A DNA stretch of 64,000 bases, from the NCBI RefSeq assembly GCF_029193885.1, contig NZ_JARFVB010000010.1:1-64000 (forward strand). Reading direction: 5' to 3'. Both the position numbers and the translations under genes were made by a program. The notes beneath the pieces were generated by a model. It did not search any database and was not told the origin of the DNA. It saw only the letters and a list, made by a program, of their open reading frames with translations. Shown here piece by piece: positions 20,848-29,634 of the stretch; position 1 is the first letter of the stretch; the number at the start of each line of letters is the position of its first letter. The DNA comes from Flagellimonas yonaguniensis. GTDB taxonomy: Bacteria > Bacteroidota > Bacteroidia > Flavobacteriales > Flavobacteriaceae.

Positions 20848-21495
20848 CTAGTTTCTTATGATGTAGTACCCTTTGTCCTCGTACTTTTTCTCGTCAAAGG
20901 TAAACAGAGTACTTGATATGGGCTGATTGGTTTTGAAAGAATTAACGGTAATGGTGGTTTTGGTACCATTGTTTCCCGTTTGGATCAGCTTGTAGATATG
21001 TTTTGTTTGTGTGTCGATGCCCAAAAGCACGGATTTGATCTCGGTATTGGAATCAATCGGAATCAACTTTACGTATTGGATTTTTCTTCCACCCACATTT
21101 TGAAGAATATCCCATTGGTAGTTATGCCCAGTTTTATAAAAGGTCAACATTTTGGAAGGGCTGACGTTGTCGTTGTCCTCATTAACGTCCTCGATGGTCA
21201 CTTCTTCGTTTTCGGGAACCACGGTGTATACTTTGTTGCCATCATAGAGTTGGGTGGCCCCAAAATAGTTCAACAGGTATTTCTCATCCTGAAGCGTTAC
21301 ATTTCCGTTGGTCTCTTGTTTAAGATTGGCCTCGGTATTCTCTATAGCTGATTGGAAGTCAATATAAATATTGTCGTAGCTCTGTACTTTGTTGTACACC
21401 TCATCCAAAAGGGCTTTGGCCTTATCCGAGTTCTGTCCGTAGGAAAATAATCCAACGGCAAACAATACGATTGGTAGAATACTTTTCTTGATCAT
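20848..21495 (-). CDS. lolA: outer-membrane lipoprotein carrier protein LolA family
   Basis: A periplasmic chaperone that carries lipoproteins to the outer membrane. From the preferred start at 21495 it has a signal peptide MIKKSILPIVLFAVGLFSYG. The mature part has the LolA unclosed barrel pattern (NIYIDFQSAIEN, GATQLYDGNKVYTVVPENEE, SPSKMLTFYKTGHNY, SVLLGIDTQTKHIYKL). An ATG at 21513 would overlap ftsK by 14 bp. It lies directly after ftsK and before lptF/G, a common Bacteroidota arrangement. Confidence 0.85.
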   Translation of the reverse strand: MIKKSILPIVLFAVGLFSYGQNSDKAKALLDEVYNKVQSYDNIYIDFQSAIENTEANLKQETNGNVTLQDEKYLLNYFGATQLYDGNKVYTVVPENEEVTIEDVNEDNDNVSPSKMLTFYKTGHNYQWDILQNVGGRKIQYVKLIPIDSNTEIKSVLLGIDTQTKHIYKLIQTGNNGTKTTITVNSFKTNQPISSTLFTFDEKKYEDKGYYIIRN

Positions 21496-21499
21496 GGTC

Positions 21500-23890
21500 T
21501 TATTTTGCTTCATTTTCTAATAGTTGTTCCAAAGAATACATATCCGGTACCAGAACCTGTCTTGCTTTACTTCCTTCAAATGGCCCTACAATTCCTGCAG
21601 CTTCCAATTGGTCAATAATTCGACCAGCTCTATTGTATCCCAGTTTTAATTTTCGTTGGATCAAAGAGGCGGAACCTTGTTGTGCCGTTACAATTACCTC
21701 GGCAGCTTCCCGGAACATGGCATCTCTGTCCGCGATATCATTATCAAGACTTGTGCCAGATTCTTCGCCTACATACTCTGGCAGTAGGTGTGCTTCGGGG
21801 TAGGCGCGTTGTGATCCAATATAATCGGTAATTCTCGCTACTTCTGGCGTGTCCACAAAGGCACATTGTAGCCTGGTCACATCATTTCCTTGCGTATAGA
21901 GCATATCTCCCCGACCAATAAGTTGGTCAGCTCCTTGGGCATCCAAAATGGTTCTGGAATCGATTTTTGAGGTTACCCTGAATGCTATTCTTGCAGGGAA
22001 GTTGGCTTTGATGATACCTGTGATCACATTTACCGAAGGTCTTTGCGTTGCAATGATCAAATGGATACCGATGGCACGTGCCAATTGTGCCAATCTGGCA
22101 ATGGGTGTTTCCACCTCCTTGCCCGCTGTCATGATGAGATCGGCAAACTCGTCGATTACCAATACAATGTAAGGTAAAAATTTGTGTCCATCGTTTGGAT
22201 TTAATTTTCTCGCTTTGAACTTGGTGTTGTATTCTTTGATGTTCCGAACCATGGCCGATTTCAACAATTCGTACCGATGGTCCATTTCAATACAAAGGGA
22301 ATTCAGGGTGTTGATTACCTTGGTGTTGTCCGTAATGATGGCTTCCTCGGAATCGGGCAGTTTGGCCAAGAAATGGCGTTCTATCTTGTTGTAAAGCGTC
22401 AATTCCACCTTTTTGGGGTCGACCAAGATGAACTTGACCTCTGCCGGGTGTTTTTTATACAGTAAGGAGGTGATCACAGCATTCAAACCAACCGATTTAC
22501 CCTGACCTGTTGCACCCGCCATGAGCATGTGGGGCATTTTGGCCAAGTCCACTACAAAAGTCTCATTGCTGATGGTTTTCCCAAAGGCGATGGGCAGTTC
22601 CATTTCCGCTTTTTGGAATTTGCTGGATGCGATCACCGAACGCATGGAAACAATGGTCGCATTTTTGTTCGGTACCTCAATACCCACGGTTCCTTTCCCT
22701 GGAATAGGGGCAATGATTCGGATACCCAATGCAGCCAAGGACAAAGCGATGTCATCTTCCAAGTTTTTGATTTTGGAAATACGGATTCCTGCTTCGGGTA
22801 CAATTTCGTAAAGTGTTACCGTAGGACCTATGGTCGCTTTGATCTGGGCAATCCCTATCTTATAGTTTTTGAGAGTGCTTACAATTCGGTTTTTGTTTTC
22901 CTCGAGCTCTTCTTGGTTAATGGTAATGCCTCCTGAAGCTCCGTGAGCTTCCAAAAGGTCCAAGGTTGGGAATTTATAATTGCCCAATTCCAATTTGGGG
23001 TCGAATTCCCCAAAATCCTCTACTAATTTGGCCGCTTTGGCATCGGTTTCCTCTTCAATGGTGGTTTCTTCCACTTTTAGGTCCAAATCAGATTCTTCCT
23101 CTTCAGGAATATTGACATCGAGTCCAGCTTCATCCAAAGGAGGAATATCTTTTTTATGGGTATAGGTGTCAATTTTTTCGGGAGAGGTGTCCTCCATGTT
23201 CAACTCAATGCTACCTTCTTCATTTTCAATAGAAGGTTCAGTGGTTGTAGTTGTAGTCGATGGTCCTTCTTTTAGGTCTGATTTGATTTTTTGTTTTTGC
23301 CTGCGGAAAAAGTTGGCAAATCCTTCAGGTGTGAAATTGAACAATTGGACCAAAATCACCATCAAAACAAATATCAGAATCAAGAAAACACCGATCTTAC
23401 CAGTGTAATCCTGAAGGAAATCGTTCATCTCATAACCGATAAGTCCTCCCAAAAGTGGAAAATCAGCGGCGAAAAAACCTAGTGCCACAGATCCCCATAT
23501 AACCCCGACCATGCCCCAAATCCATTTGGACACCAATCGTTTTCCATTCAAACCAAGAAATAAATAAAGTCCTGTGACGGCCAAAAGAAATGGAAAAGCA
23601 AAGGATGCCAGACCAAAGCCCTTGTACATAAAAAAATGACTGACATTGGCCCCGAATTTATTGAGTAAATTACTGGCTTCGGCATTGCGGTCCGCAAATT
23701 GGGACAACATACTCTGATCTTCTTGCCATGTGAAATAGAATGACATAAAAGAGAAGAAAAGTGCAATGCTGAGAACGATCAAAAGGCTACCAAAAATAAT
23801 TTTGTTCTGTTTGGAAGGCTTAAAGGAAACCTTCTTTTTAGCAGTGGTGGTAGTTTTTTTTGATTTGGATTTTGTTCTTTTTTTGGCCAT
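21500..23890 (-). CDS. ftsK: DNA translocase FtsK/SpoIIIE
   Basis: A hexameric ATPase that pumps chromosome ends across the division septum. The 796-residue protein has a Lys/Thr-rich cytoplasmic start, four transmembrane helices (about 30-52, 88-115, 123-142, 165-186), an acidic linker (about 205-300), and the motor: Walker A GATGQGKS at 459-466, Walker B VLVIDEFADLIM near 575, and RPSVNVITGIIKANFPARIAF. A gamma winged-helix domain ends it (LIQRKLKLGYNRAGRIIDQL, then AAGIVGPFEGSKARQVL). An exact TAnnTTTG element lies upstream at 23918-23925. It is the first gene of the ftsK-lolA-lptF/G-ribBX set. Confidence 0.95.
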   Translation of the reverse strand: MAKKRTKSKSKKTTTTAKKKVSFKPSKQNKIIFGSLLIVLSIALFFSFMSFYFTWQEDQSMLSQFADRNAEASNLLNKFGANVSHFFMYKGFGLASFAFPFLLAVTGLYLFLGLNGKRLVSKWIWGMVGVIWGSVALGFFAADFPLLGGLIGYEMNDFLQDYTGKIGVFLILIFVLMVILVQLFNFTPEGFANFFRRQKQKIKSDLKEGPSTTTTTTEPSIENEEGSIELNMEDTSPEKIDTYTHKKDIPPLDEAGLDVNIPEEEESDLDLKVEETTIEEETDAKAAKLVEDFGEFDPKLELGNYKFPTLDLLEAHGASGGITINQEELEENKNRIVSTLKNYKIGIAQIKATIGPTVTLYEIVPEAGIRISKIKNLEDDIALSLAALGIRIIAPIPGKGTVGIEVPNKNATIVSMRSVIASSKFQKAEMELPIAFGKTISNETFVVDLAKMPHMLMAGATGQGKSVGLNAVITSLLYKKHPAEVKFILVDPKKVELTLYNKIERHFLAKLPDSEEAIITDNTKVINTLNSLCIEMDHRYELLKSAMVRNIKEYNTKFKARKLNPNDGHKFLPYIVLVIDEFADLIMTAGKEVETPIARLAQLARAIGIHLIIATQRPSVNVITGIIKANFPARIAFRVTSKIDSRTILDAQGADQLIGRGDMLYTQGNDVTRLQCAFVDTPEVARITDYIGSQRAYPEAHLLPEYVGEESGTSLDNDIADRDAMFREAAEVIVTAQQGSASLIQRKLKLGYNRAGRIIDQLEAAGIVGPFEGSKARQVLVPDMYSLEQLLENEAK

Positions 23891-23917
23891 TAATCAATTT
23901 TAAGCGGGGCTAAGTTA

Positions 23918-23925
23918 CAAATTTA
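23918..23925 (-). promoter_or_regulatory. -7 promoter element for ftsK
   Basis: On the minus strand TAAATTTG matches the Bacteroidota -7 consensus TAnnTTTG exactly, 28 bp before the ftsK ATG. No clear -33 TTTG was seen. Confidence 0.5.
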
Positions 23926-23952
23926 CGTTGCTACTCGGGGTCTTGGATTTTA

Positions 23953-24318
23953 CTAAAAGATCTTAGGTATATAAATGATCAAACCAACGATACTTGCCAA
24001 GACCGATACTATCATAACGGCTCCTGCGGAAATATCTTTTATCAATCCGATTTTAGGATCTAAATCGGGCTGAATGTAATCGCAGATTTTTTCAATGGCC
24101 GTATTTAATCCTTCCACGCCCATGACCAAACCTATTGACAAGAGTTGGAGTATCCATTCGGTATTTGAGATATTGAAATAAAAACCGAGAGATGTAACGG
24201 CAAGTGCAATAACAAACTGAATCTTAATACTAGGTTCTGTACGCAATAACAGAAACATCCCCTTTAGGGCATATCCCACACTTTTGATTCTGTTCTGTAG
24301 AAAAGATTCTTTTGGCAT
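23953..24318 (-). CDS. dgkA: diacylglycerol/undecaprenol kinase family membrane protein
   Basis: A 121-residue membrane enzyme that phosphorylates diacylglycerol or undecaprenol to recycle lipid intermediates. Length and motifs fit the DgkA family: an N-terminal amphipathic part (RIKSVGYALKGMFLLLRTEPS), three hydrophobic helices, and the signature VMGVEGLNTAIEKICDYIQ with LDPKIGLIKDISAGAV, whose Glu and Asp residues bind ATP-Mg. It is separated from the upstream prx operon by a terminator, so it probably has its own promoter. Confidence 0.85.
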   Translation of the reverse strand: MPKESFLQNRIKSVGYALKGMFLLLRTEPSIKIQFVIALAVTSLGFYFNISNTEWILQLLSIGLVMGVEGLNTAIEKICDYIQPDLDPKIGLIKDISAGAVMIVSVLASIVGLIIYIPKIF

Positions 24319-24391
24319 CTATGATACTTCAAGTATTGTTCTGATGATTATTCATGGCCAAAAACCATACTTGGCACGGAGCCAAAAATAC

Positions 24392-24430
24392 TAAAAAAAC
24401 CTTCCCGAAGTGTGTTACGGGAAGGTTCTT
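24392..24430 (-). terminator. intrinsic terminator of the prx-trx operon
   Basis: On the minus strand a 10-bp stem (aaccttcccg / cgggaaggtt) with a 10-nt loop is followed by seven T. It lies about 26 bp past the last gene of the operon. Confidence 0.85.
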
Positions 24431-24455
24431 ATTTCAACGTTTGCGACAATGTCCG

Positions 24456-24713
24456 TTACTTGTCTATTGAGCCAAGTACTCTTGACATAAAGCCGTTAAG
24501 GGCCTCTTTTTTGGGAGTTCCGTTTTTGATTTCTCCAGATACCTCGAGGGCACCATAAATATTGGAGATAAGTTCCCCGATCATATCCAGTTCCTCATCT
24601 TTTAAACTGGAAACCTCACAAACACTTTCCAAGGTGTCCGCTGTTTCCTGCAGATAGTCCTCATCGTGCTCCTCGGCAAAATTGACCAATTGTTTAATTA
24701 TGGGCAACTTCAT
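24456..24713 (-). CDS. small acidic helical protein, conserved companion of prx-trx
   Basis: An 85-residue soluble protein (MKLPIIKQLVNFAEEHDEDY...), predominantly helical and acidic. I do not recognise a functional family. It overlaps the thioredoxin-like gene by 20 bp and ends the operon before a strong terminator, so it may act in the peroxiredoxin pathway; this is inference from context. One Cys is present (VCEVSS). Confidence 0.75.
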   Translation of the reverse strand: MKLPIIKQLVNFAEEHDEDYLQETADTLESVCEVSSLKDEELDMIGELISNIYGALEVSGEIKNGTPKKEALNGFMSRVLGSIDK

Positions 24714-25008
24714 TGATCAAGTCTTTTAAAACATCATACTTATTGGTCTGCACCTGATTTTTCAGAGACCCTTTTGAAAAAGCGGCGAAGGTGGGCAAGT
24801 TATCCACATTGGCCAATTTTCTGGATTCCGGGAATTTTTCGGCATCGACCATTACAAACTTTATGTTCTCGTTCAACGAGGCTTCCTTTTTGAACTTGGG
24901 CTTCATTATCCTACAGTTTCCACACCAAGATGCACTGTACTGTACCACTACATTGTCGTTGCTGGCAATGACCTCGCTCAAGTTGTCTTTGTCCAATTCT
25001 ATAACCAT
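24694..25008 (-). CDS. thioredoxin-family protein
   Basis: A 104-residue single-domain thioredoxin fold with active site WCGNC (Cys29, Cys32) and the cis-proline segment NLPTFAAFSKG. It is encoded 7 bp after a 2-Cys peroxiredoxin and is the likely reductant of that enzyme. It has no signal peptide, so it is cytoplasmic. Confidence 0.9.
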   Translation of the reverse strand: MVIELDKDNLSEVIASNDNVVVQYSASWCGNCRIMKPKFKKEASLNENIKFVMVDAEKFPESRKLANVDNLPTFAAFSKGSLKNQVQTNKYDVLKDLINEVAHN

Positions 25009-25015
25009 GGTAAAT

Positions 25016-25660
25016 TTAGTTTACGTGATTGGCCAAATAATCTGAAACACCAGCTCTATCAGCATTCATTGCCTCTTTTCCTTCTTCCCAGTTAGCTGGA
25101 CAAACCTCACCTTTTTCCTGTACGTGGGTGTAGGCATCCACCAAACGTAAAAACTCATTTACATTTCTTCCCAATGGCATGTGGTTGATGCTCTCGTGGA
25201 ACACAGTTCCTTCCTCGTCTATCAAATAGGTGGCTCTGTAGGTAACGTTGTCGCCTTCCAATACAACAGAGTTGGTCTCTTCGTTGTAGTCTTCTTTCAT
25301 AATGTCCAAGATGCCCAAAGCTGTGGCCAAGTTTCTATTACTATCAGAAACGATAGGATAGGTTACACCTTCAATCCCTCCGTTGTCTTTTTCGGTGTTC
25401 AACCAAGCAAAATGTACTTCGGCAGTATCACAAGAAGCTCCTATGACAATGGTATTTCTTTTTTCAAACTCACTTAGATTTTGTTGAAAGGCAAAAAGCT
25501 CGGTCGGACACACAAAAGTGAAATCTTTTGGGTACCAGAACAACAATACTTTCTTGTTTTCTGCTTTGGCTTTCTCTAAAATGTTGATTTTGAACGTATC
25601 GCCCAATTCGTCGATGGCGTTTACTTCAATGCTTGGGAATTTTCTTCCTACTAAAGTCAT
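25016..25660 (-). CDS. 2-Cys peroxiredoxin (AhpC/TSA family)
   Basis: Reduces hydrogen peroxide and organic peroxides. The 214-residue protein has the peroxidatic Cys51 in FTFVCPTE, the supporting PKDFTF segment, and the resolving Cys187 in GEVCPANW, a typical 2-Cys arrangement. It is the first gene of the prx-trx-small protein operon, with an exact TAnnTTTG element 31 bp upstream. Confidence 0.93.
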   Translation of the reverse strand: MTLVGRKFPSIEVNAIDELGDTFKINILEKAKAENKKVLLFWYPKDFTFVCPTELFAFQQNLSEFEKRNTIVIGASCDTAEVHFAWLNTEKDNGGIEGVTYPIVSDSNRNLATALGILDIMKEDYNEETNSVVLEGDNVTYRATYLIDEEGTVFHESINHMPLGRNVNEFLRLVDAYTHVQEKGEVCPANWEEGKEAMNADRAGVSDYLANHVN

Positions 25661-25690
25661 TTATTGGATGTTTTTTAAATTTTCGAGTAG

Positions 25691-25698
25691 CAAAAATA
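25691..25698 (-). promoter_or_regulatory. -7 promoter element for the prx operon
   Basis: On the minus strand TATTTTTG matches TAnnTTTG exactly, 31 bp before the prx ATG. The expected transcript start is near 25684. Confidence 0.5.
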
Positions 25699-25906
25699 GG
25701 GTGGTTTTACGGCTTTTACCAGCTTAAAAATTAGTATTTCTTATGGTGGGATAAACTGTGACTATGCCGCAAAAAAGCCCTTTCAATATTATGGTTGTAA
25801 CAAAATTGAGCATCAAATTTTAACGACTTATCAAAGAAGATGGGATATTGAAAAAAGTAGGATTAAAATTTATTTGACCGAAGCAACCAATCCCATAAAC
25901 AAAAGT

Positions 25907-25984
25907 TGTCAGGTCGAGCCAATTCGAGATCTCATTTATGAGCTGATACGCCCAATAACTTCTCGACTGCGCTCGAAGAGACAG
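25907..25984. repeat. dispersed palindromic repeat, copy 1
   Basis: Two facing arms: tgtcaggtcgag..tcgagatct on the left and the reverse-complement-like ttctcgactgcgctcgaagagaca on the right. The core TTCGAGCGYAGTCGAGAA also occurs at 29463-29482, and a related bipartite palindrome at 55691-55800. These look like REP-like intergenic elements. Confidence 0.6.
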
Positions 25985-26009
25985 GGCGTGATGATTGTTC
26001 AAAAAAGAT

Positions 26010-27500
26010 TTATTCAGCCGTTGCTGTGGCAAGTTGCTTGATCTTAATTCTGAAAGCTGCAAACAACAAGGTCATTATGGGGCTCAACCAATTGAAAACG
26101 GCATAAAGTGCATATTCGCCCACGCCAACACCCAAAACACCACTATGGTATGCCCCGCAAGTGTTCCAAGGCACCAAAACCGAAGTTACCGTACCTGAAT
26201 CTTCCAAAGATCGACTTAGATTTTCTGGAGCGAGTCCACGTTCTTCGTATGCTTTGGAGAACATTTTACCTGGGACCACAATAGCCAAATATTGGTCTGA
26301 TGCCGTTACGTTCAACGCCAAACAGCTTCCCACGGTACTGGCAAACAAACCAAAAGTGGTCTTGGCCAATTTTAGAAGCGATTCCGTGATGCGTTCCAAA
26401 GCTCCGATACCGTCCATGATGCCTCCAAAGACCATGGCACAGACAATCAACCAGATGGTGCCCAGCATACCTGACATTCCGCCCGAAGAGAACAAATCGT
26501 TCAAGGCAGGGTCGTCGGTTGCGATGGCCGTATCCACTGTGATGGCATTCAAAATACCTTTGTAACCGGATTCAAAATTTAAAGCGGTACCTCCACCAAT
26601 GTTGGCCACAATGTCTGGCTGAAAAACAAGGGCAAACACACCGCCCAATAAGGTTCCAATCAAAAGAGCCATCAATGGAGGAGCCTTTTTCACGATCAGA
26701 CCGATCACAACCAAGGGCACAATAAACAACCAACCGTTGATATTAAAGGTGGAACCGATATTCTCAAGAAGAGCGCTTGTATCCGCCACTCCAGATGTGT
26801 CAATAGTGAAACCAAGAATAATGAACACGATCAAAGTAACAACAATGGTCGGGACTGTGGTATAGGTCATATAGCGAATATGAGAGAATAGATCCCCACC
26901 AGCCATGGCTGGTGCCAAGTTGGTCGTATCGCTCAAAGGGGACATTTTATCTCCAAAATAAGCTCCTGAAAGTACAGCGCCAGCGGTCATTCCCAACGAA
27001 ATGCCCAATGCGTCACCAATTCCTATCAATGCAATACCCACGGTTGCGGCCGTGGTCCAGCTACTTCCCGTAGCAATGGAGATTATAGCACAGATCACAA
27101 CGCTGGCGGCCAAAAATATGGTGGGATTCAATATTTGAAGACCATAATAGATCATCGCGGGAATGATTCCGCTTACCAACCAAGTACCCGATAATGCACC
27201 GACCATTAAAAGGATGAGCAAAGCTCCAGTGGTGGACCTAACATTTTCCGCTACTTCGGCAATCATTTGTTTGTAGGATACTTTATTAAAGAAACCCACA
27301 ATGGCGGCCACAGCACCACCCATCAAAAGAATAAATTGGTTGGAACCACTTAGGGCATCATCCCCAAAAACATAAACATTATAGGCCAACATGGCAACCA
27401 GGGCAAAAACGGGAATGAGCGCTTCAGCGATGGTCAGTTCTTTATTTTCTACAATGTGTTCATCTTCCCTAAACTTTGATTTTTCCTCTTTGTTCGGCAT
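26010..27500 (-). CDS. nhaC: Na+/H+ antiporter NhaC family
   Basis: A 496-residue inner-membrane antiporter with about 11-12 hydrophobic helices after a charged N-terminus. Family features are SIATGSSWTTAATVGIALIG near 150, AVLSGAYFGDKMSPLSDTTN near 185, and TASDQYLAIVVPGKMF near 410. It exchanges sodium (or malate/lactate in relatives) for protons, which suits a marine organism. It lies 71 bp after the methionine gamma-lyase gene on the same strand. Confidence 0.9.
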   Translation of the reverse strand: MPNKEEKSKFREDEHIVENKELTIAEALIPVFALVAMLAYNVYVFGDDALSGSNQFILLMGGAVAAIVGFFNKVSYKQMIAEVAENVRSTTGALLILLMVGALSGTWLVSGIIPAMIYYGLQILNPTIFLAASVVICAIISIATGSSWTTAATVGIALIGIGDALGISLGMTAGAVLSGAYFGDKMSPLSDTTNLAPAMAGGDLFSHIRYMTYTTVPTIVVTLIVFIILGFTIDTSGVADTSALLENIGSTFNINGWLFIVPLVVIGLIVKKAPPLMALLIGTLLGGVFALVFQPDIVANIGGGTALNFESGYKGILNAITVDTAIATDDPALNDLFSSGGMSGMLGTIWLIVCAMVFGGIMDGIGALERITESLLKLAKTTFGLFASTVGSCLALNVTASDQYLAIVVPGKMFSKAYEERGLAPENLSRSLEDSGTVTSVLVPWNTCGAYHSGVLGVGVGEYALYAVFNWLSPIMTLLFAAFRIKIKQLATATAE

Positions 27501-27571
27501 TTGGTCTGAGTTTGTTAGAAGGTAATATTACGATTTTGCCCCATGTTGTGCAAACCTCGTATACCTTGTAT

Positions 27572-28792
27572 TTATGCCAAACTTGGGTTCGGAGACAAAA
27601 TATCCAACTTTTCCATACAGTTTCGCATGGTGGTATAGGTTTTATGGATATCGTTGTCCAGACCAATGGAAAAACGGATAAGTCCTTGAGAGAGACCTAA
27701 TTCTTTTTGTTCTTCTTCAGGAATCTCTGAACTGGTGGAAGTGCCAGAAGCACTGAACAAGGTTTTATAAAAACCAAGACTTACGGCCAGATACCCCAAC
27801 TTTTCTTTTTGCATTAATTCCATTAAGGCATTAGCTCGTTCCACGGAACCTACATCCAGGGTAAGCATACCTCCAAAGCCATATTCATGGTTCATCTGGG
27901 ACTTCATCAAATTGTGGCCGGAATGACTTTCCAATCCAGGATATACCACTTTTAAACCATCTTTTTCGAATTGTTTGGCCAGATAATGGGCATTTTCACT
28001 ATGCTTTTTGATTCGGATATGCAGCGTTCGCATATTCTTCAAAATGGAAGCGGCCCTTAAACTATCCAAAGTACTTCCCAAAAGCATTCCAGCGCCATTG
28101 TTCACATCTTTGAGGCTCAAACAGAAATCGGTAGAGGCACAAACCGCTCCAGCAACACAATCACTACTGCCATTAATGAACTTAGTCAGACTGTGAACCA
28201 CAACATCGGCTCCTAGTTGAGCTGCATTGATGGTCAATGGCGAAAAGGTGTTGTCTACCACCAATGGCATTTCGTTCTTTTTAGAAATTTTGGATAGCGA
28301 AGGAATGTCGGCAATTTCCAATAATGGATTACTAACCGCTTCGCAATAGATCATCTTAGTTTTAGGTGTAATGGAATTTGTGACCATTTCCAAATCGGTA
28401 ATGTCCATGAAGGAAACATCAATATTGAATTTCTTTACAAAGTTTTTCAAAAAGGCGTAGGTTCCTCCATAAATCGTTCTGCTGCACACAATATGGTCGC
28501 CTGAATCGCACAATTGTAGAATTACCGCAGTAATCGCACCCATTCCGCTAGCATATACGTTGGCGGATTCCGTTCCTTCCAGTTGTGCCATGGCCTCACC
28601 CAAGTATAGGTTGGAAGGGGAGGAGTGGCGACTGTACAAATAGCAACCTTCCGTATTTCCTTCAAAGGTATCGAACATGGTTTTTGCCGATAGAAAGGTG
28701 TAGGTTGATGAATCTGAAATAGAGGGGTTTACACCTCCAAATTCGCCAAAATATTGAAGGTCTTGAATGTGTTCTGATGCTTTGTAGTCCAT
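27572..28792 (-). CDS. Cys/Met metabolism PLP enzyme, probable methionine gamma-lyase
   Basis: A 406-residue fold type I PLP enzyme of the trans-sulfuration family. The cofactor lysine is Lys204 in VVVHSLTKFINGSSD, with Asp180 in PLVVDNTFSP and YSRHSSPSNLYLGEAMAQLE (split YSRHSSPSNLY / LGEAMAQLE) near residue 53. The family includes methionine gamma-lyase, cystathionine gamma-synthase and cystathionine gamma-lyase; methionine gamma-lyase is favoured because of the divergent Lrp/AsnC regulator, but sequence alone does not settle it. The Cys near residue 116 used by classic methionine gamma-lyases is not obvious in the SRTIYGGTYAF region. Confidence 0.82.
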   Translation of the reverse strand: MDYKASEHIQDLQYFGEFGGVNPSISDSSTYTFLSAKTMFDTFEGNTEGCYLYSRHSSPSNLYLGEAMAQLEGTESANVYASGMGAITAVILQLCDSGDHIVCSRTIYGGTYAFLKNFVKKFNIDVSFMDITDLEMVTNSITPKTKMIYCEAVSNPLLEIADIPSLSKISKKNEMPLVVDNTFSPLTINAAQLGADVVVHSLTKFINGSSDCVAGAVCASTDFCLSLKDVNNGAGMLLGSTLDSLRAASILKNMRTLHIRIKKHSENAHYLAKQFEKDGLKVVYPGLESHSGHNLMKSQMNHEYGFGGMLTLDVGSVERANALMELMQKEKLGYLAVSLGFYKTLFSASGTSTSSEIPEEEQKELGLSQGLIRFSIGLDNDIHKTYTTMRNCMEKLDILSPNPSLA

Positions 28793-28942
28793 AATGTACC
28801 GTTTTTGATAAAATTAGGAATGTGTAGACATAAAATCAACAGTAAATATAAAATGAAGATTATTTGACATTTAAACTGAAATAATTAGGAAAATAATCTA
28901 TAAAAGTTGATTTTAGCCATATTGGCTAGAAAATTCGTCGGC

Positions 28943-29401
28943 ATGAAACTGGATAAAGTGGACATTGAGTTGATTAGATTGCTTCAAGAGGACAGCAAAA
29001 AAACCACCAAACAATACGCGGATGCTTTGCATTTGTCCAAAACTGCTGTTTATGAGCGCATTCGTAGGTTGGAACGAAATGGAGTAATTACGCAATACAC
29101 CGCCTTGGTGGATAAATTAAAAGTAGGACGCGATTTTATGGTACTCTGCCAAATTCGATTGGTGCAACATACCAAGGAGAATGTCCTAAAGTTTGAACGT
29201 GAAGTATTGCAACTCCAAGAAGTCTCCGAGTGCTTTCATGTGGGAGGCGATTATGACTATATTTTAAAAATCCATGTGAAAGATATGAAGAGCTATCGCG
29301 AGTTTATGGTTACCAAGCTTACGGCCATCGCCAATATAGGTAATACCCAAAGCTCTTTTGTGATCAATGAGGTCAAGAACAGTCCTTCGGTACATATTTA
29401 G
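28943..29401 (+). CDS. Lrp/AsnC family transcriptional regulator
   Basis: A 152-residue amino-acid-responsive regulator. The N-terminal winged helix (LDKVDIELIRLLQEDSKKT, then LHLSKTAVYERIRRLERNG) is followed by a RAM/ACT ligand-binding domain (LQEVSECFHVGGDYDYILKI). I chose the ATG at 28943 because family members begin MKLDKVD; the upstream frame from 28907 adds a poor extension. It is divergent from the methionine gamma-lyase-like gene and is its likely regulator; the operator should lie in 28793-28942. Confidence 0.9.
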   Translation: MKLDKVDIELIRLLQEDSKKTTKQYADALHLSKTAVYERIRRLERNGVITQYTALVDKLKVGRDFMVLCQIRLVQHTKENVLKFEREVLQLQEVSECFHVGGDYDYILKIHVKDMKSYREFMVTKLTAIANIGNTQSSFVINEVKNSPSVHI

Positions 29402-29462
29402 AAGTCGGAAGTCGGAAATCAGAGGGTTATCATCAATAAATAGTTTATGATTGCCAATCATC

Positions 29463-29482
29463 AGTTCGAGCGTAGTCGAGAA
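29463..29482 (+). repeat. dispersed palindromic repeat, half copy
   Basis: agttcgagcgtagtcgagaa shares the core of the repeat at 25907-25984, in the opposite orientation. It lies in the spacer between the Lrp gene and lpd, after a short direct repeat (gaagtcggaagtcgg). Confidence 0.5.
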
Positions 29483-29546
29483 CCTTCTTTGTTTTTTTCC
29501 TTAACCCTTATAACCCATCATCCTTAACCTTTTCCCACAGAATTGA

Positions 29547-29579
29547 TTGGTACTGTCCCGAAAAACATTTGTATTTTTA
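29547..29579 (+). promoter_or_regulatory. possible lpd promoter
   Basis: TTGG at 29547-29550 and TATTTTTA at 29572-29579 (one mismatch to TAnnTTTG) are 21 bp apart, 56 bp before the lpd start. Confidence 0.3.
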
Positions 29580-29634
29580 CACTTGTTTTAAAGAAACACA
29601 GTTTTTAAGCAAATATCCTTACAAATAATACAAT

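Larger units (their letters stand above)
25661..26009. other. 349-bp intergenic region between prx and nhaC
   Basis: Holds the prx promoter (-7 element at 25691-25698) and a palindromic dispersed repeat (25907-25984) just past the nhaC stop. The short open frames in it look random. No other feature seen. Confidence 0.6.

Noticed and set aside
25820..26062. An 80-codon minus-strand open frame past prx
   Set aside because: It runs through the palindromic repeat and into nhaC, with no protein-like composition.
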